From CAYUVH01 sp964448135 (GTDB lineage Bacteria > Verrucomicrobiota > Verrucomicrobiia > Limisphaerales > UBA8199): a stretch of DNA of 59,671 bases. Where the stretch lies: positions 1-59,671 of the forward strand of contig CAYUVH010000015.1 in the NCBI GenBank assembly GCA_964448135.1, given 5' to 3'. Position 1 is the first letter of the stretch. Every line of letters begins with the position of its first letter. The translations under genes were made by a program, and so were the position numbers. Positions 19,613 through 27,987 of this stretch are shown here, in pieces. A model generated the notes under the pieces. The model had not been told where the DNA came from. It saw only the letters and a program-made list of their open reading frames with translations, and made no database searches.

Positions 19613-20626
19613 CTATTTGACCGGCGGCGATGTTTCCGGAGTCGGTGGAACGGCGTTTGTCTTTGGAGAAACCACCGTGGCCGGCGCCTTGTTCGTCTTC
19701 GCCTGCTGCTCCTGCGTCTCAATGTTCCTGGCGAGGCGGGTTTTCAGCGTGTCATACATCGCGTTGGTCACCGCGCTGATTCGCCTCCGCGCTTCGTCAA
19801 ATCGCCCGGCAATGAGGTTCACGCGCGCGAAGTGGATATACACGCCTTCGCGTTCGATTTCGTCATTCGCGATGGCGAGGGCGTTGGTCCACGCGCGCAA
19901 CGCGTCGTCGGTGCGCTGGGGCTTGATGCCGTAGTAGGTCTGCGCGACGTCGGAAGCCAGGGGGAAATTGGTGCGGTCCAGGCGCATGGCGTTGCTGTAA
20001 AGTTCCAGCGCCTTGTCGAAAACCTGCTGTTCGCTGATGTGAAAAAACTCCTTGGAATCGTTGCGAAAAAGATAAACGGTCGTGCCGAAGTTGTGGTAAT
20101 AAACGGGCTCCTGCGGGTTGAGCTGAATTGCTTTCGAATAATACTCGAAGGCTTTCAGGATCGGGCCGTCGTGCGTGTAATGATTGGCGAGGTTGTTCCA
20201 CACGGCGGGATTGGAAGGATCCAGTTCCAAGGCCTTTTCCCACTGCGTTTGCGCCCCATCCTCGTCATGGATGTCATTCAGAAACCCGCCGTAGGCCACG
20301 CGCGCGCGGGCGTGTTTGGGATGGGCGGTGATGAATGCTTCGTAGGCGGCGCGAACCGGTTCGAAGCGCGTCATGATCTTCCGGCTGAGCTCGGCCCGCG
20401 GCACGCCGGCTCCCGTGGCGGCGAATTTCTCGTTGTCGCGGATCCACTGGTCGGCCTCCGCCTGCGCCGTGTCGTCCAGCGCGAGCAGCTTTTGATATTC
20501 CTTTTCGATCTCGTCATTGGTGGTGGCGGTGTTGGTGCCCTCGCGCACCACGGTCGGCGCCCGCAGCGGCTCGGCGGCATACACCGCCAGCGCCATCCCC
20601 AGCCACGCCGTCGCGATCCATTTCAT
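19613..20626 (-). CDS. exported TPR-repeat protein
   Basis: The protein has 337 residues with a short signal peptide (WIATAWLGMALAVYAAEP). Tetratricopeptide units are evident (AFEYYSKAIQLNPQEPVYYHNFG, ALELDPSNPAVWNNLANHY and ALELYSNAMRLDRTNFPLA regions; about residues 95-290). The tail is rich in Pro, Thr and Lys. It is probably a periplasmic protein-protein interaction scaffold. It is transcribed divergently from cinA across a 92-bp gap that must hold both promoters. Its 3' end lies 41 bp from the pseudopilin stop. An inverted repeat, CCGCCGG/CCGGCGG, overlaps the stop codon region (19606-19628) but lacks a clear T-run. Confidence 0.78.
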   Translation of the reverse strand: MKWIATAWLGMALAVYAAEPLRAPTVVREGTNTATTNDEIEKEYQKLLALDDTAQAEADQWIRDNEKFAATGAGVPRAELSRKIMTRFEPVRAAYEAFITAHPKHARARVAYGGFLNDIHDEDGAQTQWEKALELDPSNPAVWNNLANHYTHDGPILKAFEYYSKAIQLNPQEPVYYHNFGTTVYLFRNDSKEFFHISEQQVFDKALELYSNAMRLDRTNFPLASDVAQTYYGIKPQRTDDALRAWTNALAIANDEIEREGVYIHFARVNLIAGRFDEARRRISAVTNAMYDTLKTRLARNIETQEQQAKTNKAPATVVSPKTNAVPPTPETSPPVK

Positions 20627-20718
20627 CCCGCCACCTTAACACCGGACAAAACACGATACCAATGCGAAAGCGCGCCGAGGCTGGCGCAGCCCGCAAACCG
20701 GCGTTAAAGTCGCCTCGC

Positions 20719-22020
20719 ATGATCGTCGAAATCATCAATACCGGCAGCGAGTTGATGCTGGGCCGGGTGTTGAACACGCACCAGCAATGGCTCTGCCGCC
20801 GGCTTTCGGACCTGGGTTACCACGTGGAGCGACAGGTGGCCGTGGAGGATACGGCGCCGGATATCCAGGCGGCGGTGCGCGAAGCGCTGGGCCGGGCGGA
20901 TTTGATCATCGCCACCGGCGGCCTGGGACCGACGTCCGACGATCTGACGCGCGATTTGATTGCGAAACTGCTGGGCAAAAAGCTGCGCGAAGATCGTGAA
21001 ACTCTCCGACGGTTGGAGGCTTTCTTCGCGGTGCGCCGCCGCCCGATGCCGGAAGGCACGCAAGTCCAGGCGCAGGTGCCCGAGGGGGCCCGCGTGCTTA
21101 CCAACAACTACGGCACGGCTCCCGGCCTGGCGATCGAAGTGCGGCCGAACCGGTTTCGCAAAACCCGCAAGCCGAGCTGGCTGATTCTGCTGCCGGGCCC
21201 GCCGCGGGAGTTGCGACCGATGTTCACCGAGGTCGTCATGCCGTTGCTCAAACGCGTGGCGCCGGCGGGCGAAAAATTTGTCTGCCGAACGATGCGAACC
21301 ACCGGCCTGGGCGAATCGCAAGTGCAGCAACGAATCCGGGAAGCCCTGCAGAAGTCCGTGGACGCCGGGCTCGACCTGGGTTATTGCGCCCGCCCGGGCG
21401 AGGTGGATGTGCGGCTGGCGGCGCGAGGAAAGCGCGCGGCCGCGCTGGTGAGCGCTGCCGAAAAAATCGTGCGGGCGGAACTGGGCGCGCAAATTTATGG
21501 CGAGGAGGATGACGTTCTCGAAGCGGCCGTTGCGCGGACGTTGATCGCCCGGCGGAAAACCCTCGCCCTGGCGGAGTCCTGCACTGGCGGCCTCATTTCC
21601 CATCGCCTCACCAACGTGCCGGGCGTCTCGGCCGCCTTGCTGGCCGGCTTCGTCACTTACAGCAACGCCGCGAAGCAAAAGTTTCTCGGCGTGCGCCAGG
21701 CGACCTTGGCCACGCACGGCGCGGTGAGCAAGGCAACCGCGAAGGAGATGGCCGAAGGCGCGCGCCGGGCCATCGGCGCGGATTACGCGCTTTCAGTAAC
21801 CGGGATCGCCGGACCCGACGGCGGAACGAAGGAAAAACCCGTGGGCACGGTATTCATCGGACTGGCCAGTGCATCGGGAACTCTGGTCGAGCAACACGCC
21901 AATCCCTACGACCGCGAGACCTTCAAGCAAGTCACCTCCCAGCAAGCGCTGGATTTACTGCGCCGCAAACTGGTGGCCGGGGAAAGAAAAAGCCCGCGCC
22001 GAAACCGGCGCGGGCGTTAA
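20719..22020 (+). CDS. cinA: CinA: nicotinamide-nucleotide amidase / competence-damage-inducible protein
   Basis: The protein has 433 residues from the ATG at 20719, the start matching the family N-terminus MIVEIINTGSELMLG. The N-terminal molybdopterin-binding-like (COG1058) domain has IIATGGLGPTSDDLTRD. The middle domain has PGPPRELRPMF. The C-terminal amidase (PncC-like) domain has LALAESCTGGLISHRLTNVPG with the conserved Ser and CTGG, and SVTGIAGPDGG. It salvages NMN by deamidation in the pyridine nucleotide cycle and hydrolyses ADP-ribose in characterised homologues. Length is typical. The last codons of the gene double as the terminator of the convergent ferredoxin gene. Confidence 0.95.
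   Translation: MIVEIINTGSELMLGRVLNTHQQWLCRRLSDLGYHVERQVAVEDTAPDIQAAVREALGRADLIIATGGLGPTSDDLTRDLIAKLLGKKLREDRETLRRLEAFFAVRRRPMPEGTQVQAQVPEGARVLTNNYGTAPGLAIEVRPNRFRKTRKPSWLILLPGPPRELRPMFTEVVMPLLKRVAPAGEKFVCRTMRTTGLGESQVQQRIREALQKSVDAGLDLGYCARPGEVDVRLAARGKRAAALVSAAEKIVRAELGAQIYGEEDDVLEAAVARTLIARRKTLALAESCTGGLISHRLTNVPGVSAALLAGFVTYSNAAKQKFLGVRQATLATHGAVSKATAKEMAEGARRAIGADYALSVTGIAGPDGGTKEKPVGTVFIGLASASGTLVEQHANPYDRETFKQVTSQQALDLLRRKLVAGERKSPRRNRRGR
21981..22015 (-). terminator. intrinsic terminator of the ferredoxin gene, embedded in the 3' end of cinA
   Basis: A perfect 10-bp GC hairpin (arms 21992-22001 and 22006-22015, four-base loop) is followed, reading the minus strand, by TTTTTCTTTCC. It lies about 20 bp beyond the ferredoxin stop codon, inside the last codons of cinA. 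On the plus strand no T-run follows, so it should act on minus-strand transcripts only. Confidence 0.85.
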
Positions 22021-22034
22021 AGATCGGCAGCGAA

Positions 22035-22268
22035 CTAGGCGCCGTTGTCGCCAATGGCTTCGACGGGGCAGCCTTCCTTGGCTTCCTTGCAGCGGTCGGC
22101 TTCTTCCGGCGTCTCCGGCTGCTTGTAAACAAATGAGTATCCGCCGTCTTCGTTGCGCTTGAAATTGTCCGGGGCCGTTTCGCGGCACAGATCGCAGTCA
22201 ATGCACTGATTGTCCACGTAGTACTGGCCTGCGATATTTTCGGGATACTTGTTTGCGACATCTGCCAT
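22035..22268 (-). CDS. small [4Fe-4S] ferredoxin
   Basis: The protein has 77 residues starting MADVANKYPEN. The longer frame upstream to 22334 has no family support. The cluster ligands are in CIDCDLCRETAP and, towards the C-terminus, EGCPVEAI, giving the Cx2Cx2C...CP arrangement of a single-cluster bacterial ferredoxin. A further Cys (ADRCKEA) lies between them. It resembles short ferredoxins of the DUF4440-free 'ferredoxin' type common in Verrucomicrobia, with acidic and aromatic residues around the cluster. It is a cytoplasmic electron carrier; the partner is not evident here. It lies 62 bp downstream of the sigma-factor gene on the same strand and ends at a strong terminator. Confidence 0.85.
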   Translation of the reverse strand: MADVANKYPENIAGQYYVDNQCIDCDLCRETAPDNFKRNEDGGYSFVYKQPETPEEADRCKEAKEGCPVEAIGDNGA

Positions 22269-22330
22269 AGCAATAACCTTTAAATTGTGGCCGACAGTAT
22301 GCCGGGCGCTGGCCGGCCTGACAAGCGCTT

Positions 22331-24088
22331 TCACGGCTTTTCCGGTTGCGGCTTCCCTTCCAGTTTATCAAAGGCCGCGCGCTGCTCGGGAGTGCTGACG
22401 AAGGGCAGCAGCTCGGCCCCGGAATTGGGCATGTGGCCGTCGTGGGCCTGGGCAAAGGCCTGGATCGCGGGAGCCAGGGCGATCACCTCGGCCGGCGGCG
22501 GATTGGCCGCCATTTTCTTGAGATATTTCCGGACGGTCGCGTCCTCGATGTTGCTTTTCAGATAAGGCGCCAGTTGCGAAGGATCCGCGGGCATCTGGCC
22601 GGGGTTGGCGCTGTAAAACGCCATCGCGGCCGAGTTGATCTGCCCCTCGATGTCATTGAACGCGCCGCCCCCGCCGCCCCGCATGGAAATCTCCTGGTTC
22701 GAATCATATTCGGGATCGGCGTACACGCTCTTGCGCACCAGGGTGTCGTTGGATTCCTGCATCTTCCCGGACTGCATGAGCTTGTAGCGCTGCAACATGG
22801 CGTCGGTCACCGGCAAATCGAAATAGGATTTCAACGCGAACAAATCCGGCGGCAGGCTGCCGTTGTTGGCCGCGGCATATTTTTGGATCGCCGTGCGGAT
22901 GTGATTCAAAAACATGTCGGTCACCGAATCGCGCAGTTCCCGCAGCGCCACCCGCACGCCATCATCCGTATCCAAATCCGCGTCCCGTGCGGCTTTGGCC
23001 CAGTCTTTGTCAGTCGCAAATTGCAGTTCCGGGATGCTCCGGTCCGGCATGGCGGCCAGTTTGGCTTTGAGCGTCGCGACCCGCGCGGCCCAGCCTTTGA
23101 TGGCGGGATCCAGCGCGGCATACGCCTCGGCGTCCTGCCGGTAGCGGGCAAGTTCGCCGCGAAGTCGCAGCAACTCGGCGGGCACGGCGGAAGTCGGCGC
23201 GGGATTCGCCGCCAGCGCCGGGGCCGAAGCAGGAGCCGCGTTGCTCCCGCTTTGCGGGCCGGCGGATTGCGCGGCGTTCTGCTGTTGCAGGGCGTCCAGC
23301 CGGCTCTGAAGTTCGGAGGCGCGATGGGCCTCGTAAACTCCCACGCCGACGGCGCCGAGAATCCCGGCGGCGATGAGTGATTTGGTGAGCGTAGTCATGG
23401 CAATGGCTTGAGTGACGGTTGCGGTGGCGGCGGCGGAACTGCCGGCGGCGATGGCGGCGGTGGAAAAGGCGGCGGCGAGCCCGATCGGCGAAGCCTGCAC
23501 GGCATTGGCCGAGAGCACGACCGCCAACCCCCCGGCACCGACCGCGATGCCGCGGCGGGCGAGCAATTGGCGAACGCGTTCCAACGCCCGTTGCGCGCGC
23601 TTCTGCGCGGCTTCGGCGGAGACGCCGAGAACGCCGGCCATTTCACGGGCGGACTTTTTTTCGAAATAGTGCAGCAGCAGCGCATCCCGATCCGCGTCCC
23701 CGAGTTCGCCGAGCGCGGCGTCAACGTGAGGAGCGATCCGCGACCATTCGGCCTGGGTTTCGTCGGTGGCAGAATCATGCATGGCAACAGCCTCCTCTTC
23801 GCGCGCGCGGCGGCGGACTTCCGAGCGGACGACTTTCACCGCGAGATTTTGCGCCGTGCGATGCAGCCAGCCGGTGAGCACCGGCCGATCCTTCAGGGCT
23901 GGAGCACTGCGCGCCAACGCCACGAACGCATCTTGGGCCACATCCTCCGCGAGGTGCGGATCGCGAACCATCCGCAACGCGGCCGAATAGACGAGGTCCA
24001 CGTGCCGGCGGACGAGTTCGGCAAACGCCGGCTCGGCCCGGCGCTCGACGTACTCCCGCAGGAGGTCCTGGTCGCTTCGTTCGTCCAT
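22331..24088 (-). CDS. ECF sigma factor fused to a membrane-anchored extracytoplasmic tail
   Basis: The protein has 585 residues from MDERSDQDLLREY; the Met two codons upstream is equally possible. Sigma region 2 covers about 10-80 (AFAELVRRHVDLVYSAALRMV, AEDVAQDAFVALAR). Region 4 covers about 120-175 (LGELGDADRDALLLHYF, SAREMAGVLGVSAEAAQKRAQRALERVR). An Ala-rich linker is followed by a transmembrane helix (about 225-250, SLIAAGILGAVGVGVYEA), a Gln/Ala-rich coiled-coil-like stretch and an unidentified domain of about 300 residues. Sigma factors with C-terminal fusions are known in Verrucomicrobia and Planctomycetes. The tail may act as a built-in anti-sigma or sensor, since no separate anti-sigma gene is adjacent; that is inference. 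Confidence 0.85.
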   Translation of the reverse strand: MDERSDQDLLREYVERRAEPAFAELVRRHVDLVYSAALRMVRDPHLAEDVAQDAFVALARSAPALKDRPVLTGWLHRTAQNLAVKVVRSEVRRRAREEEAVAMHDSATDETQAEWSRIAPHVDAALGELGDADRDALLLHYFEKKSAREMAGVLGVSAEAAQKRAQRALERVRQLLARRGIAVGAGGLAVVLSANAVQASPIGLAAAFSTAAIAAGSSAAATATVTQAIAMTTLTKSLIAAGILGAVGVGVYEAHRASELQSRLDALQQQNAAQSAGPQSGSNAAPASAPALAANPAPTSAVPAELLRLRGELARYRQDAEAYAALDPAIKGWAARVATLKAKLAAMPDRSIPELQFATDKDWAKAARDADLDTDDGVRVALRELRDSVTDMFLNHIRTAIQKYAAANNGSLPPDLFALKSYFDLPVTDAMLQRYKLMQSGKMQESNDTLVRKSVYADPEYDSNQEISMRGGGGGAFNDIEGQINSAAMAFYSANPGQMPADPSQLAPYLKSNIEDATVRKYLKKMAANPPPAEVIALAPAIQAFAQAHDGHMPNSGAELLPFVSTPEQRAAFDKLEGKPQPEKP

Positions 24089-24430
24089 TCGCATCTTATA
24101 GTACCCGACGCCCGGAGAATCGGACAGACGGCGAGGACAAAAGTTACGAGCACCCAAAATCCGTGGCAGCCGAGGTAACGAGGCTCATTTTTTCCGGCTA
24201 TCTTGCGCAAACGAGAGCCGCTAAAAGGTGCCAGTGTACCGGGACGCTCAACAGCTCCCCCTCTCCCCGGCTTGTCGCGTCCCCCCTCCGAGCGCGACGG
24301 AGGGATAGGGTCGGGGTGAGGGCGAGCCTCCGCTCCATGGCGAACTCGTTCCTTCACCCACTTTCAATCACACCTCGAACTGGGCTGGCTTCCAACCCTC
24401 GAAAAAGGGATGCTGCCCACGCTGCCAACC
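24089..24430. other. intergenic region with GC hairpin repeat
   Basis: No gene is seen. The segment holds an inverted repeat CCCTCCG/CGGAGGG (24284-24304) beside CT-rich and GA-rich runs of the CCCTCTCCCC...GGGTCGGGGTGAGGG kind, a dispersed intergenic repeat style. It must contain divergent promoters for the sigma factor and the DUF4091 gene, but I cannot place them. Confidence 0.5.
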
Positions 24431-26203
24431 ATGAACCGACGCCACGCCCTCAAAACCCTGGCCACCGCCGGAACCCTCGGCGTTTCCGCATTCACCGCCC
24501 CGGCCCAACCCACTCCCCGCGAACCCTCCGCCACCCTTCCCGCCGAACCCCTCGAAAAAAACCAAATCCAATTCTGGCTGGAAACCTCGCTCCGGCGCGT
24601 CTATCCGACCTCTCCCTCGGGCAGCGCCCGCCAACTGTCCCTCCTCGCCGCGCGCAACGAAAAGATTTCCTTCCAAGCCTGCTTCCACAATTTGAAAACC
24701 AATTCCGTCCGCCTGCGCTGTGAAGTCGTTGGCGCCGAAGATTGCCACTCCCGCGTGCGCCGCGTCGGCTTCGTGCCGCTCCGCAATTTCAACACCTACG
24801 TCCCCAGGGAAGAATTGGAAGGTCGCGGCTTCATTCCCGGCCTGTGTCCGGATCCGCTCTATCCCGAAATCACCGCCAACGTCGGCCCGGAAGCGAACGG
24901 CGTATTTTGGATTTCGCTGACCATTCCCGAAACCGCAAAAGTCGGCCCGCGCGACCTGAAAATCCGCCTCACGCTCGAAGACGAATTCTCCTACACCGAT
25001 TTCGTCCACCCCCAACCGTGGTCTGTCGAACTCCCCGTCCAGGTGGACGTCCGCCCCCTCGTCGTTCAGCCGCGAAAGAATTTCCCCGTCACCCAATGGA
25101 TCTCCGCCGATTCGATCTGGGAATGGTATAAAATCGAGCCCTGCGGCGAGCGCTTTTGGGAACTGGCCGACGCCTATATCGGCAACGTCGTCGCCCATAA
25201 CGTGGACGTCGTTTACACCCCGCTGATCAACAATCGCCACGAAATCCTCGTGCGCCCGGCCCAATTGCTCCGCGTCAAACGCACCGCGCCCGACACCTAC
25301 GAATTCGATTTCACCGACGTTCAGCGCTGGGTGAAACTCGCGCAGAAACACGGCGCCAACTTCGTCGAGTGGCCGCACTTCTTCACCCCCGCGCCCACCA
25401 GCGGCAAACATCCGCAGCGCATTTTCGAGCGCGACGCGAAGCACATCGGCCCGTTGCTCTGGCCGCCGGAAACCAGCGCCACCTCGGATACCTACCGCAA
25501 ATTTCTCGAACAATTCATTCCGCAGTTCAAACAGTTCCTCGAAACCGAAAACGTTTTCGACAAATCCCTCTTCCACTGCGCCGATGAGCCGGACGGCGAC
25601 GTCCAGATCGCCGATTATCGCAAGGCCCGCGCGCTGCTCACCGAACTCGCCCCGTGGATGAAGGTCATGGACGCCATGAGCGACACCCGCTTCGCCACCG
25701 AAAAGCTCACCGACATGCCGGTGCCCAGCATTGTGACCGCGCCCGAATTTACGCGCGCCCATTGCCCCGCCTGGGCCTATTTTTGTTGCGGCCCCCGCGA
25801 CCGCTACCTGCAGCGCCTGCTCGACACCCCGCTGCCGAAAATCCGCATGGCCGGCTGGCTCTTCTACAAACTCGGCGCCAAAGGTTTTCTCCACTGGGGC
25901 CACAACTACTGGTTTGTCTTCTGCACCAGCACCATCGGCGATCCCTTCAACGATGCCTCCGTGGGCGCGTGGCCCGGCCTCCCTTCCGGCGATCCCTTCG
26001 TCGTTTACCCCGGCCCCCACGGCCCGCTCGATTCCATCCGCTGGGAAGTTTTCTCCGAAAGCCTCCAGGACTACGCCCTCCTCCAATCCGCCGGCCTCAA
26101 ACCCAACGATCCGATCTTCGCTTCCCTCAACGACTACCAGGACTTCCCCAAAACCCAAACCTGGCTCGCCGAAACCCGCCGAAAAATCCTGATCGCGTCG
26201 TAG
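24431..26203 (+). CDS. Tat-exported DUF4091 glycoside-hydrolase-like protein
   Basis: The protein has 590 residues, started at the Met of MNRRHALKTLATAG because this opens a twin-arginine signal (RRHALK followed by an Ala/Thr/Gly hydrophobic stretch ending APAQP). A beta-sandwich-like N-terminal region (about 40-210) is followed by a barrel-like region. The C-terminus has the DUF4091 signature: KGFLHWGHNYWF, GDPFVVYPGPHGPLDSIRWE and ESLQDYALL. DUF4091 proteins are putative extracellular glycoside hydrolases of unknown substrate. A 695-codon open frame on the opposite strand is a GC-rich shadow. Confidence 0.82.
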   Translation: MNRRHALKTLATAGTLGVSAFTAPAQPTPREPSATLPAEPLEKNQIQFWLETSLRRVYPTSPSGSARQLSLLAARNEKISFQACFHNLKTNSVRLRCEVVGAEDCHSRVRRVGFVPLRNFNTYVPREELEGRGFIPGLCPDPLYPEITANVGPEANGVFWISLTIPETAKVGPRDLKIRLTLEDEFSYTDFVHPQPWSVELPVQVDVRPLVVQPRKNFPVTQWISADSIWEWYKIEPCGERFWELADAYIGNVVAHNVDVVYTPLINNRHEILVRPAQLLRVKRTAPDTYEFDFTDVQRWVKLAQKHGANFVEWPHFFTPAPTSGKHPQRIFERDAKHIGPLLWPPETSATSDTYRKFLEQFIPQFKQFLETENVFDKSLFHCADEPDGDVQIADYRKARALLTELAPWMKVMDAMSDTRFATEKLTDMPVPSIVTAPEFTRAHCPAWAYFCCGPRDRYLQRLLDTPLPKIRMAGWLFYKLGAKGFLHWGHNYWFVFCTSTIGDPFNDASVGAWPGLPSGDPFVVYPGPHGPLDSIRWEVFSESLQDYALLQSAGLKPNDPIFASLNDYQDFPKTQTWLAETRRKILIAS

Positions 26204-26652
26204 CTCAATTTCCAAGAACAGTGTTCGCCCAAAGGTAGGGCCGGCAGTCCTCTGCCGGCCGCGGCGTTTCCGCGCGACGACCGGAATCCGTCCCCATCCC
26301 TTCCCTTCGCCCCCGCCCCATTGCAAATTCCCGTCCCGGTCAGAGCGGGACCAAATTTCAAATCGCCCTCCTTTCGCCCTCCGCCCCCACCCTCCCACAG
26401 GTCCCACTCGTCCCATTCGTCCCACTCTCCGGCTATTTTCACGCTCAACCCTCAACTCTCAACCCTCAACTCTTTCTTGTCCCTACCCACTCCCTTTATG
26501 GTGTGGTTTTGCCCCTTCAAACCACGCATGGCGGGGAGTATCATATCTGCTGGATAGGAAGACTTTCACCGCCATCGGTGAGCCATGAAAAGGAACGTCG
26601 CCACTCCGATTGCCCGCCTCGTGCTTAACCAACCACCACACCAAGGATACCT
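26204..26652. other. intergenic region with hairpin and short-period repeats
   Basis: No gene is seen. A 9-bp-stem hairpin GGCCGGCAG/CTGCCGGCC (26239-26260) is followed by C-rich sequence, a 9-bp-period repeat with units starting GTCCCA at 26401, 26410 and 26419, and a run of CAACCCT/CAACTCT words near 26450-26472. The last 100 bp presumably carry the promoter of the duplicated-domain gene. AAGGA at 26642 is a plausible ribosome binding site. Confidence 0.5.
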
Positions 26653-27387
26653 ATGATCGCAAAATTCCACCAAACCAACCGGGGCCTGCTGCTGGCCGTT
26701 TTGCTTTTGGCCGGCCTGGCTCCCGTCATCTTCACCGCCGCCCAGGCTCAGACCAAATCGCAGCCGGCGAAAGTGTCCGAGCCCGACGCCGCCAAAGGCG
26801 TCTGGGTCGTGCGCTTCGAGCCCGTCGGCGATTTCTCCCCCAAAACTCCATCCGAGTTTCTCGCGAAGATTCCCATCTACTCCGGCCAGCACGGCGAGAT
26901 CGGTTACTTCCGCACGAAGAAGCAGGGCGACAAACTCCTGGGCTCGTTCCTGGCCGACGATCCCGACCAGCTCAAAAAAGCCCTCTCCGCCCTGCCGGTC
27001 ATCAAGGTCACCGACGTCGAGAAGCTGACGCCGGATGGACTCGTTCGCTACAAAAAACTGCCGCAGGAATCCTTGATCGATTTTGATCATCTCGACGCCG
27101 CCCAGGGAGTCTGGGTCGTGCGCTTCGAGCCCGTCGGCAATTTCTCACCCAAAACTCCCGCCGAGTTTCTGGCGAAGATACCCATCTACTCCGGCCAGCA
27201 CGGCGAGATCGGCTACTTCCGCACCAAGAAACAGGGCGACAAACTCTTGGGCTCGTTTCTCGCCTACGACGGCAATGAACTGAAAAAAGCCCTCTCCGCC
27301 CTCCCCGCCATCAAAGTCACCGGCGTCGAAAAATTGACTAAAGATGAACTCGCCGCCTACCAGAAGCTGCCACAGGAATCCCTCTAA
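26653..27387 (+). CDS. exported protein made of two near-identical repeats
   Basis: The protein has 244 residues with a signal peptide (LLLAVLLLAGLAPVIFTAAQAQ). The mature part is two copies of a unit of about 100 residues (GVWVVRFEPVG ... LPQESL) offset by 309 bp (the shared string beginning near 26801 recurs at 27110). Copies differ at only a few positions (for example GDFSPKTPSEF versus GNFSPKTPAEF). The high DNA identity points to a recent in-frame tandem duplication. The domain is unknown to me. The unit has a predicted alpha/beta character with YSGQHGEIGYFRTKKQGDKL. The start has AAGGA six bases upstream. Probably periplasmic or secreted. Confidence 0.8.
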   Translation: MIAKFHQTNRGLLLAVLLLAGLAPVIFTAAQAQTKSQPAKVSEPDAAKGVWVVRFEPVGDFSPKTPSEFLAKIPIYSGQHGEIGYFRTKKQGDKLLGSFLADDPDQLKKALSALPVIKVTDVEKLTPDGLVRYKKLPQESLIDFDHLDAAQGVWVVRFEPVGNFSPKTPAEFLAKIPIYSGQHGEIGYFRTKKQGDKLLGSFLAYDGNELKKALSALPAIKVTGVEKLTKDELAAYQKLPQESL

Positions 27388-27433
27388 ACAGGAATACCTG
27401 GAACCCAAAACCTCTCCTCCTCCACCCTTCACC

Positions 27434-27478
27434 GCGGGCTGAAAGTCCGCCCTGTGATCGCCCGGGCTGAAGCCCGGG
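27434..27478. repeat. pair of GAA-loop hairpins (REP-like)
   Basis: GCGGGCT-GAA-AGTCCGC (27434-27450, one mismatch) and CCCGGGC-TGAA-GCCCGGG (27461-27478) match the style of hairpins found near 42111, 57286 and 59109. Confidence 0.6.
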
Positions 27479-27971
27479 CATTCTCAGCCGCAACGCAGCG
27501 CTCTACACCGGTCACACGATCGTCGTTGGCTGGGGGCGGAGCTCCAACGGCCAAACCAACGTGCCGCCAAGCGCGACCAACGTTGTGGCCATTGCCGGCG
27601 CGAATGAGGCCGCCCTCGCGTTGCGCCGCGATGGAACAGTTCTTTCTTGGGCCGCCAATAACTTCGGTCGAACCAATGTTCCTGCCAACATCACGAACAA
27701 CATCGCCATTGTCGCGGGCAACAATACCAGCTTCGCCGTCAGAAGTGACGGCACGGTGGTCGCCTGGGGCAACATCACAGAAACCAACGTCCCTCCTGGC
27801 ACCGCTAATGTTTTACTATTGGCCGAAGGTAACCTCAGAATGTTTCAGACCGCTCCGCCCTCGCGCCAGCTTGGAGCGCTAATGGAAAGTGAGCCGACCA
27901 TCGCTTGCTGCAAAAAACGTGTCGCTTATTTCAAAGCGTTTACCCCTTGGCGCTTCACGCGCGTAAGGTGA
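27471..27971 (+). pseudogene. RCC1-repeat gene remnant
   Basis: The frame opens only after a stop at 27468 and has no signal peptide or convincing start. It encodes about three RCC1 blades (TIVVGWGRSSNGQTNVPPS, AALALRRDGTVLSWAANN, SFAVRSDGTVVAWGN), where complete propellers in this window have seven. The remaining codons to 27971 have no RCC1 character. The fragment is most likely the leftover of a larger RCC1 protein of the kind at 670-4302. It starts directly at a REP-like hairpin, which may mark the breakpoint. Confidence 0.65.
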
Positions 27972-27987
27972 TCACATCAACAAGAAA

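Noticed and set aside
19606..19628. terminator at the end of the TPR gene
   Set aside because: The inverted repeat CCGCCGG/CCGGCGG has a nine-base loop and is not followed by a T-run on either strand, so it was not listed as a terminator.
24368..26455. 695-codon open frame on the minus strand opposite the DUF4091 gene
   Set aside because: It has Gly/Glu/Val-rich low-information composition caused by high GC3 of the real gene on the other strand; no motif or signal peptide, and the plus-strand gene has clear Tat and DUF4091 features.
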